Shown: positions 1 to 6,753 of the stretch, one piece after another
Position numbering within the stretch: position 1 is the stretch's first letter
Layout: the number at the start of each line of letters is the position of its first letter
NCBI GenBank assembly: GCA_903862155.1
Contig: CAIOXF010000324.1
Coordinates: 1 to 10,133, forward strand
Direction: 5' to 3'
Length of the DNA stretch: 10,133 nt
From: an uncultured cyanobacterium
Lineage (GTDB): Bacteria; Cyanobacteriota; Cyanobacteriia; PCC-6307; Cyanobiaceae
Notes under the pieces: generated by a model
Databases searched by the model: none
The model's input: only the letters and a program-made list of their open reading frames with translations
What the model was told of the DNA's origin: nothing
Program-made: the position numbers and the translations under genes

Positions 1-1
1 C

Positions 2-2074
2 CTGCTGGGCCTGGTGCTGGCGACCGGTCTGGTGGTGGACGACGCCATCGTGGTAATCGAGGCCGTGTCGAAGAACCTCGAGAAGGGGATGCGCCCGCGC
101 AAGGCAGCCCTGGAGTGCATGGGCGAATTGATCGGTGCCCTGATCGCCACCGCGCTGGTGCTGATGGCGGTGTTCGTGCCGGTGGCCTTTTATCCCGGCG
201 GCATCGGTATCATCTACCGCCAGTTCGCGCTCACGATCGCCTTCTCGATTGCGATCTCGGCGTTCAACGCGCTCACATTCTCGCCGATGATGGCGGCCCT
301 GATCCTCAAGACGGAGAAGCCGCCCCTTCCCAAGGGCTGGGGCTGGACCATCGGCGGGATCCTCGTGGGTTTGGCGTTTGGCCGGTTCAGTGCCGCCTCG
401 TTTGGGGTGGGTGCCTATGTGTTCGGCGTGGCGGTGTTCGGCTTTGCCGGCAGCCGCCTGGCCTGGATTTTCCAGCGCTTCAACGAACTGTTCGGTCGGT
501 TTGAGCAGCTCTATGCCCGCCTGGTGAGCTTCCTGATCACCAAGCGCCGCTTGATCCTGGCGGGCCTCGGCGGCGGCATCGTGCTCACCGCCATTGCCTT
601 CAATGCCCTGCCCACCGCCTTCATCCCTGAGGAAGATCAGGGCTACGGCCTGGGCATCTTCCAGCTCCAGAACGGTGCGTCGCTCACCCAGACCCAAAAC
701 CTGGGATCCCAGATCGCCTCGGTGCTGAACGAAGAAGACGAGATCATCGCGGCTTCGGTTGTGAGTGGCTACGGCTTCAACGGCTCAAGCCCCGACCAGG
801 GGGTGTTCTTCTACGGCTTCAAGCCCCTGGAAGAACGCAAATCGGCCGACCAGAAGGCGCCCGCGATCGTGCAGCGTCTCAACGCCAAGCTGAGCAAGCT
901 CAGTGGCGGCCTGGCGGTGGCGGCTCAGCCGCCGGCCATCCCTGGCTTCTCCGCCCAGGGCGGTTTCTACTTCCAGTTCAACGACCTCAGCAATGGTGCC
1001 TATACGTTCAATGAACTGAACGATCTGGCCCAGCAGCTGGTGGCTGCCGGCAACGCCAGTGGCCAGTTCTCCTCGCTTTATACCCAGTTCATCCCCAGTG
1101 CTCCGGCCTTCGGCTTGAAGATCGATCGATCGATCATGGGTGCCCTGAATATTGATTTCCAGCAGGCGATGCAGACCATCGCCGTACTGGCAGGTGGCAA
1201 CTACTCCGGCCTCACCTACGAGAACGGCCAGGTGCGAAACATCTACGTGCAGTCGGAGGCATCGGGCCGCAGCAGTCTCCAGGACGTGCTCAGCTATTAC
1301 GTGCGCAACCTCGACAACAAGCTGGTGCAGGTATCGGAGTTCGCTGAGGCGGAATTGTCCAGTGCTCCGCCCGTGATCAGCCATTACAACCTGTATCGAA
1401 CGATCCTGGTGCAAGGTGCTGAGGCGATCGGTAAGAGCTCTGGCCAGGCGCTCACCGCCATTCAGCAGATTTTCAATGCCCAGAACTTCAACAACATCGG
1501 CTATGCCTTCACGGGCCTGGCGGCGCTGCAGCTCTCGGCTGGCAGTGCCAGCGTTCTGGTGTTTGGTCTGGGCGTGCTGATCGTGTACTTGGTGCTCTCC
1601 GCCCAGTACGAGAGCTACGTGACGCCGGTGATCATCCTGATGACTGTGCCGTTGGCCATGCTCGGTGCCCTGGTGTTCCTGGCGGCTCGATCGATCGACC
1701 TGAACATCTATGCCCAGGTGGGTCTGGTGACCCTGATCGGTCTGGCGGCGAAGAACGCGATCCTGATCGTGGAGGTAGCCGAGCAGCATTTGGAGGCCGG
1801 AATGACGCCCATCGAAGCGGCCATCGCTTCGGCGGAATCACGCCTTCGGCCGATCCTGATGACGGCCATTGCGGCCCTGGCCGGTTTCCTGCCGCTGGTA
1901 GTTGCCAACACCGCCGGTGCCAACAGCCAGCAGTCGCTTGGCACCGTGATCTTCGGCGGTCTGCTGATCGCCACGATCCTGTCGCTGGGGGTGGTGCCGC
2001 CCTTCTACGTGGCGATTAAGCATCTGGAGGAGCGCTGGTTCAGCGGTGAGGCTCGCGCTGAGGAGCCTTCTTGA
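2..2074 (+). CDS. RND efflux pump inner-membrane subunit (HAE1/AcrB type), 5'-partial
   Basis: This is the C-terminal part (about 690 residues) of a proton-driven RND exporter; the reading frame is open to the left edge, so roughly the first 400 residues are missing. The family exports drugs or other hydrophobic compounds from the inner membrane and periplasm as a trimer, usually with an adaptor protein and an outer-membrane channel. Visible signatures are the TM4 proton-relay Asp pair (GLVVDDAIVVIE, Asp codons at 38-43), YRQFALTIAFS for TM5/6, PEEDQG at the start of the second periplasmic half, and TM10 GLAAKNAILIVE with its relay Lys at 1751-1753, followed by RLRPILMTAIAAL. All relay residues are present, so the pump looks active. 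Between TM6 and TM7 (about 335-463) there is an extra hydrophobic stretch that AcrB lacks. The protein ends in a short acidic tail. No adaptor or outer-membrane gene lies downstream, so any partner must be upstream. Confidence 0.95.
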   Translation: MLGLVLATGLVVDDAIVVIEAVSKNLEKGMRPRKAALECMGELIGALIATALVLMAVFVPVAFYPGGIGIIYRQFALTIAFSIAISAFNALTFSPMMAALILKTEKPPLPKGWGWTIGGILVGLAFGRFSAASFGVGAYVFGVAVFGFAGSRLAWIFQRFNELFGRFEQLYARLVSFLITKRRLILAGLGGGIVLTAIAFNALPTAFIPEEDQGYGLGIFQLQNGASLTQTQNLGSQIASVLNEEDEIIAASVVSGYGFNGSSPDQGVFFYGFKPLEERKSADQKAPAIVQRLNAKLSKLSGGLAVAAQPPAIPGFSAQGGFYFQFNDLSNGAYTFNELNDLAQQLVAAGNASGQFSSLYTQFIPSAPAFGLKIDRSIMGALNIDFQQAMQTIAVLAGGNYSGLTYENGQVRNIYVQSEASGRSSLQDVLSYYVRNLDNKLVQVSEFAEAELSSAPPVISHYNLYRTILVQGAEAIGKSSGQALTAIQQIFNAQNFNNIGYAFTGLAALQLSAGSASVLVFGLGVLIVYLVLSAQYESYVTPVIILMTVPLAMLGALVFLAARSIDLNIYAQVGLVTLIGLAAKNAILIVEVAEQHLEAGMTPIEAAIASAESRLRPILMTAIAALAGFLPLVVANTAGANSQQSLGTVIFGGLLIATILSLGVVPPFYVAIKHLEERWFSGEARAEEPS
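2049..2069 (+). terminator. Weak candidate terminator hairpin at the end of the RND gene
   Basis: AGGCTC (2049-2054) and GAGCCT (2063-2068) form a 6-bp stem with an 8-base loop, followed by TTCTT that merges into the stop codon. The stem is inside the last codons and the T-tract is poor. The call rests mainly on its place between two convergent genes. Confidence 0.22.
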
Positions 2075-2100
2075 GGCCTTGCTGAGGCTTGGTCGCGAAT

Positions 2101-2658
2101 TCAGTTTGAGCTGGTTGTTGCCTGATCGGAGTGGAGATTCATCGTCATCATGCGCTGAACAAGAAACATCAGCTGTGCGGTGCTCCAGCCAGCCATCAGC
2201 ACACCGTTGACGGCTTCGCCCACGCTCAGTAGCTGCCAGCATTTGGCCAGTGTGATGTCGCCATATCCGACGGTGGTGAACGTGATTCCTGAAAAGTACA
2301 GGCTGGCCTCCAGTCCATGAATCGCGCCGACATGGCGATAGACCCACGCCCACAGCAGGATGTCCAGGAACAAGGTCGCTGCCGTGATCAGTGCTCCAAT
2401 GGCGATGAGCGCAAGGCGTCGGCTACTGCTGGCTGAATACCAGGCATTGACCCGTTTGGAGTGCACCAGATCGGCATGGATGGACGTCACTAAGGTATGG
2501 ATGATGGTCGTCGCCACGACCATCGCCAGCACGATTCCTGGAAGTCTGCCGAGCTCGGGGCAGCGTGAAAACTGAGGCGTTGTTGGAATGCTGCTCAGGA
2601 CGATTCCAGCTGTGGCCACCCCTCCCAGAAGGGCCCATTTCACCTGCTTCAGGCTCAT
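2101..2658 (-). CDS. Small potassium channel subunit (Ion_trans_2 type, TVGYGD filter)
   Basis: This 185-residue membrane protein carries the K+ selectivity filter TTVGYGD (about 2257-2277), preceded by a pore helix (LEASLYFSGITF) and followed by a last transmembrane helix (LLSVGEAVNGVLMAGWSTAQLMFLVQ). Two further hydrophobic helices lie near the N-terminus (about residues 7-24 and 36-54) and one just before the pore. It therefore looks like the short bacterial channel type with one pore loop per subunit, expected to work as a tetramer and conduct K+ passively. No RCK/TrkA-N regulatory domain or cyclic-nucleotide domain is attached. I chose the ATG at 2658 because GAGG lies six bases before it; an ATG at 2670 would add four residues, and the frame stays open to 2841 but that stretch is not membrane-like. 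It converges on the RND gene and diverges from the antiporter. Confidence 0.82.
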   Translation of the reverse strand: MSLKQVKWALLGGVATAGIVLSSIPTTPQFSRCPELGRLPGIVLAMVVATTIIHTLVTSIHADLVHSKRVNAWYSASSSRRLALIAIGALITAATLFLDILLWAWVYRHVGAIHGLEASLYFSGITFTTVGYGDITLAKCWQLLSVGEAVNGVLMAGWSTAQLMFLVQRMMTMNLHSDQATTSSN

Positions 2659-3037
2659 TTCATGCCTCATGCTTGGAACATCCAACCATTGAAGCGCCGC
2701 GTAGGGAATGGCATGCCCCAAGAGATGAGAAGGGCTACGGAGATCCCTGGGTTGATCAACATGCGAAGAAGCTCGGGCTAGTAGGTCAGCGGAGAATCCA
2801 TCCGCGGTCCTACGGGTAGAGAGACATGTCAGTAACGCCAACCATTACCAGGATGGCTCGCTTGTCGTGCTTGGGAGTTGCCTACCGGGGGTGATCGGGC
2901 CGCTGAAGCCAGGGCTCCAAGCCTCTTAGTACCTTGGCCGATTTCGGCTCCCTGATCACCAGCTGCACACGATCGATCCAGTTCCGTCTGGTCTCCGATT
3001 ACCTCAAGGGGTCCCGGTGCTGGCCAGTCTCAAACTG

Positions 3038-3055
3038 AACCACGATCACGTGGTT
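3038..3055. repeat. Perfect 7-bp inverted repeat (AACCACG-ATCA-CGTGGTT)
   Basis: The arms AACCACG and CGTGGTT are exact inverted copies around ATCA. The repeat is roughly 220 bases upstream of the antiporter start, in a non-coding region. No T-tract follows, so it is not an intrinsic terminator. The size and symmetry suit an operator, but chance is possible. Confidence 0.4.
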
Positions 3056-3147
3056 TGACGCCACGCCACGCCGAGCTCGGGACGCAGGATGTGGCCTCCC
3101 AAGCAGCCGCTGCAGCAGGCTGATTGGCGCGGGCGAGAATTCCCATA

Positions 3148-3179
3148 ATCCCGCCCCAGTCTCGGCCTGGGGCGAGGAT
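3148..3179 (+). promoter_or_regulatory. Strong hairpin in the antiporter leader region
   Basis: ATCC plus CGCCCCAG (3148-3159) pairs with CTGGGGCG plus GGAT (3167-3174 and 3176-3179), giving a 12-bp stem with one bulged A at 3175 and the 7-base loop TCTCGGC. It lies 83 bases before the preferred ATG at 3262. No U-tract follows on either strand. It may be a leader structure or an old terminator; the structure is seen directly, its role is unknown. Confidence 0.45.
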
Positions 3180-3261
3180 CACACCGCTGCTGCCTCAGAT
3201 CCAGGTGCTGAGCCTTCCGCTGGGCGTATTTCCAGAGCCCCATGCGCTCCTCGCGGGCACC

Positions 3262-4536
3262 ATGCTGCCGCGCGGCTTCTTTCTCGTTTTGGGGTTGCTC
3301 TATCTGGCGGCGCTGGCTGTGGATCGGCTGGCCGCCTATGGGCGATTGCCGGGTGCGGTCGGCGTTCTGCTGCTGGGGCTCTCACTGCCCACTGAGTGGC
3401 TGCATCAGTACCAGCCGGTTGGCCCCCTGCAGTTGGAAACATTGCACCGGGTGAGCCTGGCCTTACTGATTTTTTACGCCGGCCTCAAGACCAACCTGCG
3501 CCGGATTCGCGGAATGACTGCGCCTGGCCTCCGGCTCGGCAGTGTGGGCGTGCTGATCACCATCGCGATCACAGGAGTGGCGCTCCTGCTCCTGGCTCCG
3601 CTGATGCCCGGCGGCCTGCCACCGGCGGCCGCCGGCCTGGCGGTGTGTTGTCTGGGGCCTACGGACAGGGGCGCGATTGAGGATCTCCTTGAGTCGCTGC
3701 GCCATCGCATCAGCGGACGCCTCTGCCACCTGCTTCAGTTTGAGGCCGCGTTAAGCACGTTGACGGGGCTTCTCTGCTTCTCCCTCGTGGCCGGGCTGCT
3801 GCAGGGGCAAGCCCACAGCGGCCCTATCGCCCTGCATGGGCTGTTGGCCGCCCGTCTCCCAGAGCAGCTGGGGCAGGTGCTGCTGCACCTGCTGGCCGGC
3901 CTGCTAGCGGGCGGGGCGGTGGGAGTTCTGGCGCCGCGCCTGATGGACGTCCTTGTGCGCTCCGAGCAAATGCTGTTGCTGGTGGCGGTGGCGTTCGCCT
4001 TTGTGGCGTTCGGCCTGGGCCAGCTGCTGGGCGGTGGCGGCATGGTGGCCGTCTACGTGGCTGGAGTGCTGCTCTCCAATGGGCACTTCCAGATGGACCG
4101 CTTCGAGCAGCACGCCCTTGGCCGGGTGTTGTACCCGCTGAACACGGCGGCTGAGCTCACCGTGCTGCTGATGCTCGGCTTGCTCGTGGAGCCAGCCGCC
4201 CTGATCGCGATGCTGCCCCTGGGTCTGCTGCTGGCAATCGTGCTGCCGCTGGCCAGATCACTGGCGGTGTGGGTGGTGCTGCCCGCGACTCCCGGCGCCC
4301 GGTACGAATGGTGGCTGCTCACGGGCTGCGGGCTGCGGGCGGCTGTGCCCCTGGCACTGGCCGTGTCCATGACCGAAGAGCTGCCTCACCTGCGAGGGAT
4401 CACTCCGGCGTTGGCGGAATCCCTGGGCCCCCAGCTGATGGCCTTGATCTTCGTGGTAGTGCTGGTGGACCTGCTGTTGCAGCCGCTGGTGCTGCGCCGC
4501 TTTCTGCCGTTCAGCACCGAGGGCTCCTTGCCCTGA
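3262..4536 (+). CDS. CPA1-like cation:proton antiporter (NhaP/Kef type), atypical ion site
   Basis: This 424-residue polytopic protein has about a dozen hydrophobic helices and the layout of Na+(K+)/H+ antiporters. Signatures include LIFYAGLKTNLRRIR early on, GPTDRGAIEDLL (Thr134-Asp135, the TD of the first unwound helix), LLQFEAALST (Glu161), GGGGMVAVYVAGVLLSN, and GLRAAVPLALAVSM near the end. Family members exchange Na+ or K+ for protons across the membrane in pH and ion homeostasis. Unusually, the Asn-Asp pair that normally follows the conserved Glu (FExxLND) is Ser-Thr here (3754-3759), so the classic ion-binding Asp is missing. There is no cytoplasmic TrkA-N or CBS domain. The frame is open back to a TTG at 3124, but that 46-residue extension is proline-rich and spans the leader hairpin, so I prefer the ATG at 3262, although it lacks a good ribosome-binding site. 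It is divergent from the K+ channel gene and convergent with pgm. Confidence 0.85.
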   Translation: MLPRGFFLVLGLLYLAALAVDRLAAYGRLPGAVGVLLLGLSLPTEWLHQYQPVGPLQLETLHRVSLALLIFYAGLKTNLRRIRGMTAPGLRLGSVGVLITIAITGVALLLLAPLMPGGLPPAAAGLAVCCLGPTDRGAIEDLLESLRHRISGRLCHLLQFEAALSTLTGLLCFSLVAGLLQGQAHSGPIALHGLLAARLPEQLGQVLLHLLAGLLAGGAVGVLAPRLMDVLVRSEQMLLLVAVAFAFVAFGLGQLLGGGGMVAVYVAGVLLSNGHFQMDRFEQHALGRVLYPLNTAAELTVLLMLGLLVEPAALIAMLPLGLLLAIVLPLARSLAVWVVLPATPGARYEWWLLTGCGLRAAVPLALAVSMTEELPHLRGITPALAESLGPQLMALIFVVVLVDLLLQPLVLRRFLPFSTEGSLP

Positions 4537-4582
4537 CAGGCAACGGGGCCATCGGGGTGTGGGGAAGGCAACCTTGCGGGTT

Positions 4583-6220
4583 TCAGGTGATCACAGTGGG
4601 GCGCTCCATGCCGGTGCGCTGCTTGATCTCCGCCAAGACATCGATGGCATTGATCAGATCGCCCAGAGCGGCCTGGGGATCCTGCTGAAGGTCGCCACTG
4701 CTGGGCACGTAGCTCTCGAGGTACACCCGCAAGGTGGCCCCCTGGGTGCCGGTGCCGGAGAGGCGCATTACCACCCGGCTGCCCTCATCGAGCAAAAGGC
4801 GCAGGCCCTGGCCGCTGGTGAGCGAGCCATCCACCGGGTCGGTGTAGGCGAAGTCGTCGGCGGTGGCGATGCTGCGGCCGGCGAAGGGCTGGCCCACGAG
4901 TGAAGGCAGCATCTCCTTCATCCGGTTGTAGAGACCGTGGGCGGCCTCGCTGGGGATCGCCTCGTAGTCGTGGCGGGAGTAGTAGTGGCGGCCGAAGCGG
5001 CTCCAGTGCTCGGCCATGATCCGGCTCACGGGCTCCCGGCGCTTCGCCAGGATCTGGAGCCAGAACAGCACCGCCCAGAGGCCGTCCTTCTCCCGGATGT
5101 GGTTGCTGCCGGTGCCAAAGCTCTCCTCCCCGCAGAGGGTGATGCGGCCCGCATCGAGCAGGTTGCCGAAGAACTTCCAGCCGGTGGGTGTTTCGAAGCA
5201 GGGAATGCCAAGCGCCTGGGCCACCACATCGGCTGCGGCGCTGGTGGGCATGGAGCGCGCCACGCCGGCCAGGCCATCGGCATAGCCAGGCGCCAGGGTG
5301 GCGTTGGCGGTGAGCACCGCCAGGCTGTCGCTCGGGTTCACGAAGCAGCCCTGGCCCAGGATCATGTTGCGGTCGCCATCGCCATCGCAGGCGGCACCGA
5401 AACGGTAGCCCTCGCCGCCGAGCAGCAGGGCTGCCAGCTCATGGGCGTAGGTGAGGTTGGGGTCGGGGTGGCCGCCGCCGAAATCCTCCAGGGGGATGCC
5501 GTTGCGCACGGTGCCGGCCGGCGCGCCCAACAACCCCTCAAAGATGCGGGTGGCATAGGGGCCGGTCACGGCATGCATGGCATCGAAGGCCATGGGGAAA
5601 TCGCTACGTAGCAATTCGCCGATGGCGTCGAAATCAAACAGGCGCTGCATCAGCGCCACGTAGTCGTCGACGCCGTCGATCACCTCCACCACCAGATCAC
5701 CCACCCGCTGCTCACCAGGGCTGTTCAGATCCAGGGGGGCGGATGGGTTGGCGATCCGGTAGCTCTCGAGCTGGAGGGTTTGGGCGTAGATCGCGTCGGT
5801 GATGGATTCGGGGGCGGGGCCGCCGTTGGCGCCGTTCACCTTCACTCCGAAATCGCCGTCGGGGCCGCCCGGGTTGTGGCTGGCTGAAAGGATGATCCCT
5901 CCGATGGCCTGCCGGCTGCGGATCAAGTGCGAGGCTGCCGGGGTGGAGAGGATGCCGCCGGTGGTGGTAACCACCCGGGCGATGCCATGGCCGGCGGCCA
6001 TGCGGCAGATCACCTCAATGGCACGGCGGTTGCCGTAGCGGCCGTCGCCGCCCACCACCAAGGTGCCGCCCGCCACGCCGGGGATCACCTGAAGAGCTGC
6101 TTCGATGAAGCTCTCGAGATAGTGGGGCGTCTCGAATTGGCGGGAGCTCTTCCGCAGCCCCGAAGTGCCCGGTTTCTGGTCGGTGAAAGGCTGGGCGAGG
6201 CTGACGTGCTGGACGCTCAC
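4583..6220 (-). CDS. pgm: Alpha-D-glucose phosphoglucomutase
   Basis: This enzyme interconverts glucose-1-phosphate and glucose-6-phosphate in the cytosol, linking glycogen and nucleotide-sugar synthesis with central carbon metabolism. The 545-residue length and all family motifs are present: KPGTSGLRK (16-24), the phosphoserine loop SASHNPGG with Ser114, the Mg2+-binding DGDGDR (279-284), the sugar-binding GEESFG (364-369), and the phosphate-binding RLSGTGTQGATLRVY (486-500). GEESFG together with the length and GTSGLRK favours the glucose-specific subfamily over phosphomannomutase. The start is GTG at 6220; an in-frame stop lies nine codons upstream and no ATG fits. No clear Shine-Dalgarno sequence precedes it. 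The gap to the upstream gene is 59 bases and includes the GC-rich hairpin GGGCC-GGCG-GGCCC, so pgm may be co-transcribed or have its own promoter. Nothing in the catalytic motifs looks damaged. Confidence 0.96.
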   Translation of the reverse strand: MSVQHVSLAQPFTDQKPGTSGLRKSSRQFETPHYLESFIEAALQVIPGVAGGTLVVGGDGRYGNRRAIEVICRMAAGHGIARVVTTTGGILSTPAASHLIRSRQAIGGIILSASHNPGGPDGDFGVKVNGANGGPAPESITDAIYAQTLQLESYRIANPSAPLDLNSPGEQRVGDLVVEVIDGVDDYVALMQRLFDFDAIGELLRSDFPMAFDAMHAVTGPYATRIFEGLLGAPAGTVRNGIPLEDFGGGHPDPNLTYAHELAALLLGGEGYRFGAACDGDGDRNMILGQGCFVNPSDSLAVLTANATLAPGYADGLAGVARSMPTSAAADVVAQALGIPCFETPTGWKFFGNLLDAGRITLCGEESFGTGSNHIREKDGLWAVLFWLQILAKRREPVSRIMAEHWSRFGRHYYSRHDYEAIPSEAAHGLYNRMKEMLPSLVGQPFAGRSIATADDFAYTDPVDGSLTSGQGLRLLLDEGSRVVMRLSGTGTQGATLRVYLESYVPSSGDLQQDPQAALGDLINAIDVLAEIKQRTGMERPTVIT

Positions 6221-6279
6221 GATGGCGGGCCGGCGGGCCCGGCCAGGCTATCGGTGTTTTGCCGGCAGCCCTTCAGGAC

Positions 6280-6753
6280 TCAGAATTTCAACGAGGGCCC
6301 TTTCTTGTCTTCCGGTTTGGCGGCGGGCTTCACCGCATCCCGTTCGCGGCATACGGGCATCAGGTCGGCGGCGGCACGGTTGAGCGCTTCGCGCCGGTTG
6401 AAGCTGTTGGTGGGGGCCACAACCGCTTTTTCGCGGATGGTCCAGAGCAGGTCTTTGCAGCTGGCGGGCAGGCGGGGGTGATCCATCAATGGATCTCCCA
6501 CCTTGCGGGCCGCATCGCAGCTGGTGGAATTGTTTTCGCGACCGCAGTCAAGTACATCGAGCTGGAGGCGCCGGAATAGGTCGGTGGAGGGATAGGGCAC
6601 GTCCTTTTGGCCTGCCAGCAATGGTGCTGCATTGAGCAGGGTGAGTGCGGCGATGGCCCCAATCCGTGCCCGGCGCCATTGGCGTTTGGCGTGGGGTTGG
6701 CTGTCGGCGAGGCGGGGCCGGCCCATGGCTGTATCGGATTTGGGTCCCATCAT
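6280..6753 (-). CDS. Small secreted four-cysteine protein of unknown function
   Basis: This 157-residue protein has a basic N-terminus (AKRQWRRAR), a hydrophobic segment IGAIAALTLLNAAPLLAG (31-48) and a likely signal-peptidase site after LLA, so the mature part should be periplasmic or extracellular. The mature domain holds four cysteines (70, 79, 99, 135), enough for two disulfides, and then a Lys/Pro-rich tail. I do not recognise a family. The ATG at 6753 overlaps the monooxygenase stop codon as ATGA, which suggests translational coupling; a second in-frame ATG at 6750 and a third at 6726 are alternatives that would keep the signal peptide. The same frame stays open far upstream, but that part is a shadow of the monooxygenase. 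Being coupled to a flavin monooxygenase hints at a shared process, but the sequence does not show which. Confidence 0.72.
   Translation of the reverse strand: MMGPKSDTAMGRPRLADSQPHAKRQWRRARIGAIAALTLLNAAPLLAGQKDVPYPSTDLFRRLQLDVLDCGRENNSTSCDAARKVGDPLMDHPRLPASCKDLLWTIREKAVVAPTNSFNRREALNRAAADLMPVCRERDAVKPAAKPEDKKGPSLKF

Larger units (their letters stand above)
2659..3261. other. Gene-free divergent intergenic region with hairpins
   Basis: About 600 bases separate the start of the K+ channel gene from that of the antiporter, which point away from each other, so both promoters should lie here. I see no convincing protein in any frame: the frames open across it are short or are low-grade upstream extensions of the neighbours. 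Two inverted repeats stand out, at 3038-3055 and 3148-3179. CATAAT at 3144-3149 could be a -10 box for the antiporter, but no well-spaced -35 accompanies it. No tRNA-like cloverleaf was recognised. Confidence 0.6.

Noticed and set aside
1121..1135. Short tandem repeat of ATCG
   Set aside because: It is within the RND coding frame (KIDRSIMG) and preserves it; no sign of function beyond coding.
785..1789. A 334-codon open frame on the minus strand inside the RND gene
   Set aside because: It is antisense to the clearly coding pump, has a His/Gln/Arg-rich composition typical of a shadow frame in GC-rich DNA, and shows no domain.
3124..3261. TTG start giving the antiporter 46 additional N-terminal residues
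   Set aside because: The extension is Pro/Arg-rich and not membrane-like, encodes across a stable hairpin, and has a weaker start codon.
4528..4543. TTGCC-CTGACA-GGCAA hairpin between the convergent antiporter and pgm genes
   Set aside because: The stem is only 5 bp, overlaps the antiporter stop, and has no T-tract on either strand, so I do not call a terminator.
4937..5611. A 224-codon plus-strand frame opposite pgm
   Set aside because: It is rich in Ala/Gly/Val, antisense to all the catalytic motifs of pgm, and resembles no protein.
6227..6240. GGGCC-GGCG-GGCCC hairpin upstream of pgm
   Set aside because: It is short, lies in extremely GC-rich sequence where such matches arise easily, and has no T-tract.
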